16,278 nt of DNA from contig JAZQQB010000059.1 of NCBI GenBank assembly GCA_045628865.1, positions 1 to 16,278 on the forward strand. Reading direction: 5' to 3'. This document shows, in pieces, positions 1-7,848 of the stretch. A model generated the notes under the pieces. It did no database searches and had not been told where the DNA came from. It was given only the letters and a program-made list of their open reading frames with translations. Origin of the DNA: JAZQQB01 sp045628865 (GTDB lineage: Bacteria > Bacillota > Clostridia > Lachnospirales > Lachnospiraceae). Within the stretch, counting starts at the first letter, position 1, and every line of letters begins with the position of its first letter. Position numbers and translations under genes: made by a program.

Positions 1-369
1 GAGCAGACAGAAAAGTTTAAGGAAATGGTGCTGGCTCATACAAGGGTTGAAAAAGATGTGATCATTTCTGATCTTCGAGGAGTGGATCCGATCTATTCAG
101 GAAACAGATTTTTGATCTACAGTATGTATCCAAAACAGAACATTTCAGCCTGGATCGTTAATGGACGTGGCGGACTAGGATGCTCGGTGGCAGTTGGATA
201 TAGCATATTGAACAAAACCTCAAGTGTAAATGTTGGTTCACTGATGTTGAAATACGGTGGTGGTGGTCACAAGGCCGTTGGAACCTGTCAGTTTAGTGAA
301 GAGACCATGCCAGAGGGAGTTCCTAAGTTATTAGATGAATTGGTGAATTATACGGATTATTATAAATAA
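1..369 (+). CDS. DHH/DHHA1 family phosphoesterase, C-terminal part (5' end outside window)
   Basis: The reading frame is open from base 1, so the first ATG (base 25) is probably internal; 122 residues are visible. They match the DHHA1 substrate-binding domain of DHH phosphoesterases: a beta-rich stretch, the segment NGRGGLGCSVAVGYS, and the hallmark glycine-rich GGGGHKAVGTCQ near residues 86-97. In the family this domain binds the phosphate or nucleotide end of the substrate, while the metal-binding DHH domain, which lies upstream of the window, does the hydrolysis. Members include nanoRNases, pAp phosphatases, c-di-AMP phosphodiesterases and exopolyphosphatase-like proteins. Which one this is cannot be decided without the N-terminus. 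The gene is followed by a terminator at 430-459. The family is clear; the substrate is unknown. Confidence 0.85.
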   Translation, partial: EQTEKFKEMVLAHTRVEKDVIISDLRGVDPIYSGNRFLIYSMYPKQNISAWIVNGRGGLGCSVAVGYSILNKTSSVNVGSLMLKYGGGGHKAVGTCQFSEETMPEGVPKLLDELVNYTDYYK

Positions 370-398
370 TAGTGAAAAATAATCATAGACCGTTTAGG

Positions 399-415
399 AT
401 TTCACGGGGTGAAAT
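399..415 (+). other. Small hairpin in the 3' untranslated region of the DHH gene
   Basis: ATTTCAC (399-405) pairs with GTGAAAT (409-415) around a GGG loop. It is enclosed by a weaker outer pairing, ATCATA (382-387) with TATGAT (422-427). There is no T-run, so it is not a terminator by itself. It could stabilise the 3' end of the mRNA. Function is unknown. Confidence 0.4.
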
Positions 416-429
416 GCAGATTATGATGT

Positions 430-459
430 AAAAGAGTCGTGCAGTGCATGACTCTTTTT
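430..459 (+). terminator. Intrinsic terminator of the DHH gene
   Basis: AAAAGAGTC (430-438) pairs with GACTCTTTT (450-458), and inner GTGC/GCAT bases extend the stem. The T-rich 3' arm runs straight into the T-tail. The same T-tail (454-464) is also the 5' arm of the next hairpin, so the two structures exclude each other. Confidence 0.8.
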
Positions 460-596
460 ATTTGATAGGAAAGTTCTTGGAACTTACCTATCAAATAAAA
501 AGCTTCGCAAAGGATGCGACTGATGCGCAGAAGAAAATTGCAAGCTAAAGCTTGCGCGCATCAGCGCGCAAAGAGTGCTTTGCACTCTTTTATTTG
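451..596 (+). ncRNA. Palindrome block A: candidate structured RNA or small mobile element on a terminator tail
   Basis: P1: arms 454-469 and 487-502 (16 bp), an A-A mismatch (470/486), then AAGTTC/GAACTT around loop TTG (477-479). P2: TCGCA (505-509) with TGCGA (515-519). P3: TGATGCGC (521-528) with GCGCATCA (556-563), enclosing an 11-nt one-sided loop (529-539, AG..GAA..) and inner stem P4, GCAAGC/GCTTGC, with loop TAAA (546-549). P5: AAAGAGTGC (570-578) with GCACTCTTT (582-590), followed by TATTTG. An alternative stem is TTGCGCGC (553-559 region) with GCGCGCAA. The sequence ACTCTTTTTATTTG at 451-464 recurs as ACTCTTTTATTTG at 584-596, so the block is bounded by copies of the terminator tail. 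Block B at 11877-12018 has the same plan. No open frame of note is present. It could be an RNA element, a MITE-like insertion or a tandem terminator. Confidence 0.6.
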
Positions 597-908
597 TTTC
601 ACACAGTTTCTAAAACAAGCATATTCCTAAATTTCTTAATATTTTGACGGTCAGTAAATGACAGGACTATCCAAAAATCTTTTTCGCAATTTCGTTAAAT
701 TCGACTCAAAAATACGATATCGAAAGTTTTGATAATTGTTTTTTAAGTAAAAAATACTCAAAAAATGGGGGATAGAAGGGGCGCATTTTCATGTATTATG
801 ACGTAAATTAGTTAGATTCGTAATTTTTTGTTGTAAAATGAGATGAAATTTGATAGATTAATTGTGGCGCTAAAGATGGGCTAGAGAAATATATACGAGG
901 TTCTAAAA
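597..908. other. AT-rich intergenic leader before the surface-protein gene
   Basis: About 310 bases with no convincing gene. A short hairpin, GTCA/TGAC, lies near 651-662. The only promoter-like hits are weak: TTAGAT (812-817) with TAAAAT (834-839), spacing 16, and TTGTTG (828-833) with a poor -10. No recognised riboswitch motif is seen. The ribosome binding site GAGG (897-900) ends 8 bases before the ATG at 909. The transcription start of the surface-protein gene is therefore unresolved. Confidence 0.4.
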
Positions 909-3182
909 ATGAAGGGATTAAAAAGTTTAATAATCGGATTAACGTCTGTTGCGTTATTCTTCGGTTTTTCTATGGAAGCTAAGGCTGAAGAGGCTATGGG
1001 TGATTCTTTTGATCAAAAGGTGTATACCTTTAGTGAAGTGGATGGTCAGATGATGGTTTCAGAGAATGCGGGCGAAGCTGTGATTTCTGACGGTGTGATC
1101 AATGCCACAGGTACTGGTTTTGAGTCTAAGATCTATATTGAATCAGGTGAAGTGACTGTTCAATTTTCTGATTTTACCATGATTAATTCGACAGATTCTA
1201 TTATTGACGTGAATGCAGGCGCGGTATGTCATGTTGTATTTAATGGTGAAAATCATTTTGTATTAAATTACACAGATAAGAGTATTTTCCATGTTCCAGC
1301 GGGAGCAAGAATCGATATTGGTGGTTCAGGTACAGCACTTTTTAGCTGTGGTGAGAATGTCAGAGATGCTGCAGTTATTGGTGGAAATGTTCAAGAAGCA
1401 AATGGTATCATTAATATCAATAGTGGAAATGTCAATATTTTTGGTAATTCCAATGCCGCATTGATTGGTTGTGGTGTTTCAGCCTTTGGTTTCCCAGGAA
1501 AAATCACCATAAATGGCGGTAATTTAGTATTACATAATAGTAATGTTGTACTCGGTGGTTCTATTTTCCCGGCAAGCGGTAGCTGTATCGGTGGTGGTAT
1601 GGCACAGCAGATGGGTGAAAACAGCGTTGTGATCAATGGTGGTAATCAGAAGCTTTATTGTGAAGATGCTCCGGTTATTGGTGTTTGTAATCAGTCAAGC
1701 GCTGTTACATCATTTACTATGACAGGTGGAAACTTAACTGCTTCCAGTAAGGACTCTGTTGCAATTGGTATGAATTATGCTTGGGAAGAAAGCAAGATGA
1801 ATATGCATATCTTAGGTGGTTCTGTTTATGCTTCTTCACCATGTGATAAGGGTGCTATTGGTACAAATGATATCCATTTTTCTTTTATTCGTGCTGAATA
1901 TAAGAATGTACATGTAGATGATAGTAATATTCATGAGATTTTCATTTATCCGGAAATAATGGAAAATGCTAAGATCATTACAACAGGTTCTGCAACAGCA
2001 ATAGGAACTCTTTCGTATGGTCAGCCTTTGAAGGAATTAAATTTATCATTGAACTTTATGGGACTTTCAAGACCGGTTTCAGGTTGTGTTGTATTCCATG
2101 AGCCAGATAAGATTTATGAACCAGGTACATGGAGCGTTGAATATGTATTTGTTCCTGATAATCGCGATCTTTTCACAGATTGTACAGGAATTCTTACATT
2201 TACTGTAGAAGGTACAATGACTCCTTTAGATGATTCCGATAAGAAGGATGATGAAGGAACAACAACTCCAGGAGAAGGCAATGAAGGAAGCCAGACACCA
2301 GGAGATAACGAAGGAACAACAACTCCAGGAGAAGGCAACGAAGGAAACCAGACACCAGGAGATAATGAAGGAACAACAACTCCAGGAGAAGGCAATGAAG
2401 GAAGCCAGACACCAGGAGATAACGAAGGAACAACAACCCCAGGAGAAGGCAATGAAGGAAGCCAGACACCAGGAGATAACGGAGGAACAACAACCCCAGG
2501 AGAAGGCAATGAAGGAAGCCAGACACCAGGGGATAATGAAGGAACAATAACTCCAGGAGAAGGCAACGAAGGAAGCCAGACACCAGGAGATGCTGATAAT
2601 GGTTCTGCAAATGCTGATTCTCATGACAATGAAGCTAAGACACCAGCAGAAGGTGGAAATGGTTCTTCTAATGCAGGAAGTCAGACACCAGCAAACAGTG
2701 GAAATGGTTCCTCTAATGCAGGAAGTCAGACACCAGTAGAACAGAATCAACCAGAAGCAGGCAATACCTCTGAGAATCAGAATGAGAATGCAGGTAACAA
2801 TGATTCGCAGGCTGGTAACCAGAGCCAGACTGTAGATGTGGAAACTGGCGTGAATGGTGAGCAGATTGTTAATCCTAATCCAAATGATGTAGTTGAAGGC
2901 GAAGAAGATGGTGACCCAGAAGAGATTGTTGAAACAGGCGTAACTACTGAAACAACAGGATCTGAGGTAACAGAGGAAACACAGGAGCTTACAGAAATTG
3001 AAGATGAAACTGTAGCAGAAACCGGTGAAATCATCAAAGATGATGTAGTAGATGCAACACCAATTACTCCAGGCGCAGTTGCAGGTATTTCAGTTGCAGG
3101 TGTATGTGCAATCTTAGCAGGAATCAGTGCAATCTTTAAAAAGCCATTCTGGATGATCATTCTTGGAATCTTTAAGAAATAA
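909..3182 (+). CDS. Secreted, membrane-anchored beta-helix surface protein with tandem repeats
   Basis: 757 residues. A signal peptide (1-26, likely cleaved after AKA) leads into a Gly/Asn-rich region (about 40-350) of repeated short strands such as INGGN, MTGGN and ILGGS, typical of right-handed beta-helix carbohydrate-binding-like domains. Residues about 355-438 (ATAIGTLSYGQPLKEL through a G-TW-V-FVPDN pattern) resemble a bacterial Ig-like module. Next come six copies of a 19-residue repeat (449-562), two copies of a 15-residue GNGSSNAGSQTP repeat (583-612) and an acidic Glu/Thr-rich stretch. The C-terminus has one clear hydrophobic helix (about 720-741) and a Lys-rich end with no LPxTG motif, so anchoring is probably by the membrane. 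The protein probably spans the wall on a flexible stalk. The ligand is unknown. The gene stands alone, with a terminator directly downstream. Confidence 0.85.
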   Translation: MKGLKSLIIGLTSVALFFGFSMEAKAEEAMGDSFDQKVYTFSEVDGQMMVSENAGEAVISDGVINATGTGFESKIYIESGEVTVQFSDFTMINSTDSIIDVNAGAVCHVVFNGENHFVLNYTDKSIFHVPAGARIDIGGSGTALFSCGENVRDAAVIGGNVQEANGIININSGNVNIFGNSNAALIGCGVSAFGFPGKITINGGNLVLHNSNVVLGGSIFPASGSCIGGGMAQQMGENSVVINGGNQKLYCEDAPVIGVCNQSSAVTSFTMTGGNLTASSKDSVAIGMNYAWEESKMNMHILGGSVYASSPCDKGAIGTNDIHFSFIRAEYKNVHVDDSNIHEIFIYPEIMENAKIITTGSATAIGTLSYGQPLKELNLSLNFMGLSRPVSGCVVFHEPDKIYEPGTWSVEYVFVPDNRDLFTDCTGILTFTVEGTMTPLDDSDKKDDEGTTTPGEGNEGSQTPGDNEGTTTPGEGNEGNQTPGDNEGTTTPGEGNEGSQTPGDNEGTTTPGEGNEGSQTPGDNGGTTTPGEGNEGSQTPGDNEGTITPGEGNEGSQTPGDADNGSANADSHDNEAKTPAEGGNGSSNAGSQTPANSGNGSSNAGSQTPVEQNQPEAGNTSENQNENAGNNDSQAGNQSQTVDVETGVNGEQIVNPNPNDVVEGEEDGDPEEIVETGVTTETTGSEVTEETQELTEIEDETVAETGEIIKDDVVDATPITPGAVAGISVAGVCAILAGISAIFKKPFWMIILGIFKK
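2253..2594 (+). repeat. Six 57-bp tandem repeats inside the surface-protein gene
   Basis: Six in-frame copies start at 2253, 2310, 2367, 2424, 2481 and 2538. Each encodes EGTTTPGEGNEGSQTPGDN with small changes: copy 2 has N for S, copy 5 begins GG, copy 6 has TIT and ends in A. Copies differ by only a few bases, so recent expansion or gene conversion is likely. Because 57 is divisible by 3, gain or loss of copies would change stalk length without breaking the frame. Confidence 0.95.
2655..2744 (+). repeat. Two 45-bp tandem repeats in the stalk region
   Basis: The copies at 2655-2699 and 2700-2744 encode GNGSSNAGSQTP-type units and are almost identical at the DNA level over the first 36 bases. 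A more diverged relative (DNGSANADSHDNEAKTPAEG) precedes them. This is a second repeat family in the same stalk. Confidence 0.85.
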
Positions 3183-3196
3183 TTAATAGATCAAAG

Positions 3197-3226
3197 ACAG
3201 TGGGATATTTATTCCCACTGTTTTTT
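3197..3226 (+). terminator. Intrinsic terminator of the surface-protein gene
   Basis: ACAGTGGGA (3197-3205) pairs with TCCCACTGT (3213-3221), with a 7-base AT-rich loop and a T-run to 3226. It starts 14 bases after the stop codon. Confidence 0.9.
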
Positions 3227-3236
3227 ACTTTTAGAG

Positions 3237-3265
3237 TTGATACATATGTTCGATTATAGTATAAT
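3237..3265 (+). promoter_or_regulatory. Sigma-A-type promoter for ruvAB
   Basis: TTGATA (3237-3242) and TATAAT (3260-3265) are separated by 17 bases. This lies just after the preceding terminator and about 60 bases before the ruvA start. Confidence 0.85.
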
Positions 3266-3324
3266 ATACGTGAGAACAGTTACGACTATTTTATTGAATA
3301 AAAGGTTATATGGGAGTTTAGATT

Positions 3325-3936
3325 ATGATCGGATTTTTGTTTGGAGTGATTGATGATTTTACAGAGGATAATCTGGTGTTAGATGTAGGCCATGTGGGGT
3401 ATAATGTGAAGATTTCTCCGGCAACGGCTCAGGCGCTTCCCGGGTTGGGAAGAGAGGTTAAGATCTATACCTATACCAGCGTGCGTGAGGATGCAATCTG
3501 GCTGTATGGATTTTTGACAAAGGATGAATTGAATCTGTTTAAACAGCTGATCACTGTAAATGGTATTGGCCCTAAGGGAGCCCTTGGAATATTGTCTGCT
3601 ATGGATGTAACAGAACTTCGTTTGGCGATTCTTTCTGGAGATGCTAAGAAGATTTCTAAAGCGCCAGGAATTGGAGCAAAGACCGCAGAAAGACTGATCT
3701 TAGATCTTAAGGATAAGGTTTCTTTAGAGGAAACATTGGGAATTGGTGGCATAGATGGACCAGTAGTTCCGGTTAGTAAGACAACTCCAAATGTAAGTGA
3801 AGCCATTGAGGCATTGACTTCTCTTGGTTACTCTGCATCTGAGGCATTAAAGGCGGTTCAGAACGTGGAAGGTGCCCAGGATATGGAAGTGGAAGCACTA
3901 CTTAAGGCTGCATTGAAGCAGATGGCGTTTTTATAG
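3325..3936 (+). CDS. ruvA: Holliday junction branch migration protein RuvA
   Basis: 203 residues, the normal length for RuvA. The N-terminal OB-fold begins MIGFLFGVIDDF and includes the conserved VGYNV and DAIWLYGF segments. Two helix-hairpin-helix motifs follow: VNGIGPKGAL (78-87) and APGIGAKTAERL (113-124), which grip the DNA backbone at the junction. After an acidic linker, residues about 155-203 form domain III (SEAIEALTSLGYSASEA), which contacts RuvB. RuvA tetramers hold the four-way junction while RuvB drives migration. The start is supported by GGGAG at 3312-3316. It is followed 12 bases later by ruvB, the standard operon order. No ruvC is visible in the window. Confidence 0.97.
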   Translation: MIGFLFGVIDDFTEDNLVLDVGHVGYNVKISPATAQALPGLGREVKIYTYTSVREDAIWLYGFLTKDELNLFKQLITVNGIGPKGALGILSAMDVTELRLAILSGDAKKISKAPGIGAKTAERLILDLKDKVSLEETLGIGGIDGPVVPVSKTTPNVSEAIEALTSLGYSASEALKAVQNVEGAQDMEVEALLKAALKQMAFL

Positions 3937-3948
3937 GGGAATTAAAAA

Positions 3949-4941
3949 ATGGGAAAAAGAATGATTGAGACCTCTGTTACACCAGAGGATATGAAAATAG
4001 AAGGATCCCTTCGTCCGCAGACTTTGGATGGCTACATTGGTCAGACTAAGGCGAAAGAGACCTTAAGAATCTATATTGAAGCAGCTAAGATGCGACAGGA
4101 GCCACTAGATCACATTTTGCTATATGGCCCTCCGGGACATGGAAAGACAACTTTGGCTGGTATCATTGCCAATGAGATGAATGTCAAAATGAAGGTGACC
4201 AGCGGTCCGGCCATTGAAAAGCCAGGTGAATTAGCCGCTATTTTGTCCTCTTTACAGGAGGGTGACCTTTTATTTATTGATGAGATTCATCGTTTGAACA
4301 GACAGGTGGAGGAAATTTTGTATCCTGCAATGGAAGACTATGAGATCGATATTATGCTTGGAAAGGGTTCTGCAGCGAAAAGTATTCGATTGGAACTTCC
4401 TAAGTTTACATTGGTTGGAGCTACTACAAGAGCTGGTTTACTGACTGCTCCTTTACGGGATCGTTTTGGTGTTGTGCAGAAGATGGAATTTTATGATATT
4501 AAGGAATTAACACAGATTATCTGTAATTCTGCAGCAAAGCTATCTGTAGAGATTGATGAGGCAGGGGCTGTAGAACTGGCAAGAAGAAGCCGTGGTACGC
4601 CAAGACTGGCCAATCGTATGTTGAAAAGGGTCCGAGATTTTGCAGAGGTGAAATACAACGGCGTTATCACAGAGGAAGTAACTAATTTTGCCCTGGATCT
4701 GCTGGATGTGGATAAGTATGGACTGGATCAGGGAGATCGTGCGATCTTAACCACAATGATAGAGAAATTTGGCGGTGGACCTGTTGGTCTGGATACTCTG
4801 GCAGCTTCGTTATCAGAGGATCCTGGTACTTTGGAAGATGTTTATGAACCATATTTGTTGAAAAATGGCTTTATTACACGTACTCCGCGTGGCCGTATGG
4901 TAACTGAGCTTGCTTATCATCATTTGGGTATTGAAATTTAG
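3949..4941 (+). CDS. ruvB: Holliday junction branch migration ATPase RuvB
   Basis: 330 residues. This is an AAA+ motor with Walker A GPPGHGKTT (60-68), Walker B LLFIDEIHRLN (107-117), sensor 1 GATTRAG (157-163), an arginine-finger region APLRDRFG, and a sensor 2 / winged-helix region beginning GTPRLANRMLKRVRDFA. The C-terminal winged helix ends in TPRGRMVTELAYHHLG, typical of RuvB. Hexamers on the arms of a RuvA-bound junction pump DNA by ATP hydrolysis. A clear AGGGGA site precedes the ATG. The fourth variable Walker A position is His where many RuvB proteins have Leu; this position does not contact phosphate through its side chain, so activity is expected to be kept. Confidence 0.97.
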   Translation: MGKRMIETSVTPEDMKIEGSLRPQTLDGYIGQTKAKETLRIYIEAAKMRQEPLDHILLYGPPGHGKTTLAGIIANEMNVKMKVTSGPAIEKPGELAAILSSLQEGDLLFIDEIHRLNRQVEEILYPAMEDYEIDIMLGKGSAAKSIRLELPKFTLVGATTRAGLLTAPLRDRFGVVQKMEFYDIKELTQIICNSAAKLSVEIDEAGAVELARRSRGTPRLANRMLKRVRDFAEVKYNGVITEEVTNFALDLLDVDKYGLDQGDRAILTTMIEKFGGGPVGLDTLAASLSEDPGTLEDVYEPYLLKNGFITRTPRGRMVTELAYHHLGIEI

Positions 4942-4959
4942 GGGTATGTTGTATATAAT
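4931..4959 (+). promoter_or_regulatory. Near-perfect sigma-A promoter for zapA, overlapping the end of ruvB
   Basis: TTGAAA (4931-4936) and TATAAT (4954-4959) have a 17-base spacer. The -35 element lies within the last codons of ruvB. The transcript would carry a leader of about 125 bases before zapA. No terminator separates ruvB from zapA, so some read-through is also likely. Confidence 0.8.
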
Positions 4960-5090
4960 AAATTTAGTATATTATGTACGATTCTTTGTATACCTTTATT
5001 TTTAATTTTGGTAACTGTTGAAAGCGTTGCTTTTTATGGTTTCTGACTGGTACATACAAAAGAGAATAGATGAACAAGGGGAGTTTTCTT

Positions 5091-5495
5091 ATGGCAGCAA
5101 AAACTGATACACAAGTTGTTATCGGAGGTAAGATGTTTACCTTAAGTGGCTACGAAAGTGAAGATTATTTACAGAAAGTAGCATCGTATATCAATGGCAA
5201 GATCAATGAATTTGCCAAAATGGAAGCATATAAGAGACAACCTATGGATATGCAGAATGTTCTGCTTGAGTTAAACATTGCAGATGATTATTTCAAAGCT
5301 TTGAAACAGATTTCTACCTTAGAGGAAGAGATTGAAGCGAAAGAGAAAGAATTATATGACTTGAAACATGAATTGATTTCATCTCAAATCAAACTGGAGA
5401 ATACAGACAAGAACATGAAGGCTTTACAGTCGGATGTTCAGGAGTATAGTAAAAAAGTTGTCAGACTTGAGACGGAATTAAAAGAACGTAAGTAA
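5091..5495 (+). CDS. zapA: Cell division protein ZapA
   Basis: 134 residues from the chosen start. The frame is open from an ATG at 5070, but AAGGGGAG at 5076-5083 sits 7 bases before the ATG at 5091, so the later start is preferred. The N-terminal half (TQVVIGGKMFTLSGYESEDYLQKVASYINGKI) is the ZapA dimer head. The rest, about residues 65-134, is a long Glu/Lys-rich coiled coil. ZapA binds FtsZ and bundles protofilaments at the Z-ring. The coiled coil is longer than in short ZapA proteins (about 85-110 residues), as is common in Clostridia. A terminator follows within 10 bases. Confidence 0.92.
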   Translation: MAAKTDTQVVIGGKMFTLSGYESEDYLQKVASYINGKINEFAKMEAYKRQPMDMQNVLLELNIADDYFKALKQISTLEEEIEAKEKELYDLKHELISSQIKLENTDKNMKALQSDVQEYSKKVVRLETELKERK

Positions 5496-5501
5496 TCGGT
5501 C

Positions 5502-5529
5502 AGAGGCTTGTTTACAAGCCTCTATTTTT
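5502..5529 (+). terminator. Intrinsic terminator of zapA
   Basis: AGAGGCTTG (5502-5510) pairs perfectly with CAAGCCTCT (5515-5523), loop TTTA, followed by A and five Ts. Confidence 0.92.
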
Positions 5530-5550
5530 GTTAGCGAGGACAGGAAAACA

Positions 5551-5567
5551 AGCGCCCGAAGGGCGCT
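5551..5567 (+). other. GC-rich hairpin between zapA and the U32 gene
   Basis: AGCGCCC (5551-5557) and GGGCGCT (5561-5567) form a perfect 7-bp stem with a GAA loop (GNRA-like when closed by C-G). The flanks are unpaired and fairly rich in GA. It lacks a T-tail. No good promoter for the downstream genes was found between 5530 and 5613, so this leader may act on a read-through transcript. Confidence 0.5.
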
Positions 5568-5613
5568 ACGGGATTGATACGACGAAAGTTTATATAGTGA
5601 GGAAATTGGTGTT

Positions 5614-7845
5614 GTGAAAAAGGTAGAATTACTTGCGCCTGCTGGAAATTTTGAATGTCTGCAGGCAGCAATCAATGCAGGGGCAGATGCGGTTTATCTT
5701 GGTGGTAACCAGTTTGGCGCCAGAGCATTTGCGGACAATTTCACGAAAGATGAATTGATCAATGGGATTCATTATGCCCACCTTTTTGGCGTGCGTATTT
5801 TTTTGACTGTCAATACATTGATCAAGGAACGTGAATTTGGCGGATTGTATGATTATATATTGCCTTTGTATGAGGCAGGTTTAGATGGTGTGATCATTCA
5901 GGATATTGGTGTTTTTTCTTATCTGAAAAAAGCGTTTCCGGGATTAGAACTTCACGCCAGTACACAGATGACCTTAACAGGTGTCCATGGAGCAAGACTG
6001 TTAAAGGAAATGGGAGCGGCTAGAATCGTTCCGGCAAGAGAATTGTCCTTACAGGATGTGAAGGATATTTCTGACAATGTTGCCATTGATATCGAATGCT
6101 TTATCCATGGGGCTATGTGCTATTGTTATTCAGGACAGTGTCTGTTTAGCAGTATCCTTGGTGGAAGAAGTGGTAACAGAGGGCGTTGTGCAGGCCCTTG
6201 TCGTTTGCCTTTTGATGCAGAGCTTTCTCATACGGAAGTTTCCAATGGAAAAAAGAATGGTAAACAAAACAAACCGGGAAAAAAGGAACAGTATCCTTTA
6301 AGCTTAAAGGATATGTGTACCATTGAACATATCAAGGATCTTATTGAGGCAGGCATTACCTCCTTTAAGATCGAAGGACGTATGAAGAGTGCAGAATATG
6401 TAGCTGGAGTAACTGGTATTTATCGAAAGTATATTGATTATTATGAGAGCACTGGAAAAGCTCCAAAGATTGAGGCTGCTGATCTTGCAGTTTTAAATTC
6501 TTTATATATTCGTTCCAAACGACATGATGGTTATTATTATAAACACAATGGAAAAGAAATGATCACCATAGACTCTCCAGCTTATGCCGGTACAGATGAT
6601 CAGATGGTGAAAAAAATCCATGATCAGTTTTTGACCACAAATCGTAAGTTCCCTGTGGAAGCGTCTTTTTATGCAAGATGCGGGGAAGAAATGATGTTCT
6701 CAGTTATGGTTCCTGAAAAGGATATTTTTATCACAAGATCAGGAGCAAAAGTGGAGCAGGCCCAAAACAGACCGATGCTTTCTGAGGATTTTGAGAAACA
6801 GCTTCGAAAAACAAAAGATACCAATTTTGTGATCTCAGAGCTTTCCATGGAGGTTGGAGAAGGGGTTTTTGTGCCTGTGAAGGAGATCAATAACTTAAGA
6901 AGAGTTGTCATGGATGAACTGATGGAAGCCTTTGTAAATGCAGACTGTAAGGACAGAGTTTCTAAGGCAGTAAAACCTGAAAAGTTAGAAAAGGAATCTG
7001 CAGCTTTAAAGGGACAGACGCTTCTTTCTGTGTTAGTCACAACAAAGGAACAGTTATCAGTTGCTCTTAAGACTTCCTTTATAAAAAGAATCTATGTAGA
7101 TTTTTCTTTGGCTCAAAACAAGGATTTAATGCAGTTTTTAGAGGAAAGTAAGGAGAGTGGTGAAAAAGAACTCTTTTTGACATTGCCATTTGTTTTTAGA
7201 AGACGTTCTGAAAAGCTGATGAATACACTTTTTGATGTACTTTCTACGCCTGTTTTCGATGGTGTTTTGGTAAGAAGCATGGATGAGCTCTCTTTTTTGC
7301 GGGAGAGGAATTATCAAGGAATGATTATGTTGGATGCAGGAATATATGTGTTTAACAAAGAGGCAAAGGACTATTTTGGTGCTAAGGATTTTGGCATGAC
7401 TACGCCTTATGAGTTGAATCAGCATGAGCTTCATGAGCTTTCCATGGATGGCATGGAGTTTATTGGATATGGCAGGATCCCTATGATGGTTACTGCAAAC
7501 TGTATATATAAAACCTTTGATGCATGTAAGCCAGAGGAAGGGTATCGAAAACTCACCACCTTAACAGATCGATATGATAAGAAGTTTTTGGTGTCTGCGA
7601 ACTGCAGCAACTGCTACAATGTGATCTACAATTCCCAGGTACTTTGTTTGTATAAGCAGATGCACAAGGTGCGTTTAGAAGGCGCAAGTAGTGTTCGCTT
7701 GCAGTTTTTAGAGGAAAGCGCTAAGGATATGCAGCAAATTCTTTCAGGCTTTTATACAGCCCTTTTTGAAGATGAAAATGATGCTGACCGTTATTTTGCA
7801 GGACTTGATTATACCAACGGTCACTATAAAAGAGGTGTTGACTAG
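5614..7845 (+). CDS. U32 family peptidase / RNA hydroxylase-like protein with C-terminal DUF3656-type region
   Basis: 743 residues, GTG start with GTGAGG at 5597-5602. The N-terminal TIM-barrel-like part (ELLAPAGNFECLQAAINAGADAV) leads to the U32 signature ECFIHGAMCYCYSGQCLFS (161-179). More cysteines follow in GRCAGPC (191-196), then the conserved FKIEGRMKSAEYV (251-263). The cysteines match those thought to hold an iron-sulfur cluster in this family. The long C-terminal half, ending in an SANCSNCYN segment, corresponds to the region found in large U32 proteins of the RlhA type. Characterised relatives (RlhA, TrhP) hydroxylate rRNA or tRNA bases rather than acting as proteases; which activity applies here is inference. 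The stop is 3 bases before the next start, so it is probably translated with the SEDS-PBP gene. Confidence 0.88.
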   Translation: MKKVELLAPAGNFECLQAAINAGADAVYLGGNQFGARAFADNFTKDELINGIHYAHLFGVRIFLTVNTLIKEREFGGLYDYILPLYEAGLDGVIIQDIGVFSYLKKAFPGLELHASTQMTLTGVHGARLLKEMGAARIVPARELSLQDVKDISDNVAIDIECFIHGAMCYCYSGQCLFSSILGGRSGNRGRCAGPCRLPFDAELSHTEVSNGKKNGKQNKPGKKEQYPLSLKDMCTIEHIKDLIEAGITSFKIEGRMKSAEYVAGVTGIYRKYIDYYESTGKAPKIEAADLAVLNSLYIRSKRHDGYYYKHNGKEMITIDSPAYAGTDDQMVKKIHDQFLTTNRKFPVEASFYARCGEEMMFSVMVPEKDIFITRSGAKVEQAQNRPMLSEDFEKQLRKTKDTNFVISELSMEVGEGVFVPVKEINNLRRVVMDELMEAFVNADCKDRVSKAVKPEKLEKESAALKGQTLLSVLVTTKEQLSVALKTSFIKRIYVDFSLAQNKDLMQFLEESKESGEKELFLTLPFVFRRRSEKLMNTLFDVLSTPVFDGVLVRSMDELSFLRERNYQGMIMLDAGIYVFNKEAKDYFGAKDFGMTTPYELNQHELHELSMDGMEFIGYGRIPMMVTANCIYKTFDACKPEEGYRKLTTLTDRYDKKFLVSANCSNCYNVIYNSQVLCLYKQMHKVRLEGASSVRLQFLEESAKDMQQILSGFYTALFEDENDADRYFAGLDYTNGHYKRGVD

Positions 7846-7848
7846 TTT

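Noticed and set aside
2253..2594. Regular repeats that could suggest a CRISPR array
   Set aside because: The units are directly adjacent with no unique spacers and encode protein in frame.
2114..2750. Several long open frames on both strands across the repeat region
   Set aside because: They arise because a 57-bp repeat, divisible by three, keeps all frames open. Their products are low-complexity and lack ribosome sites.
4960..5069. Possible riboswitch in the zapA leader
   Set aside because: The leader is AT-rich with no stable multi-stem fold or terminator; no known motif is seen.
5070..5090. Upstream ATG of the zapA frame
   Set aside because: The good ribosome site at 5076-5083 lies after it and points to the ATG at 5091.
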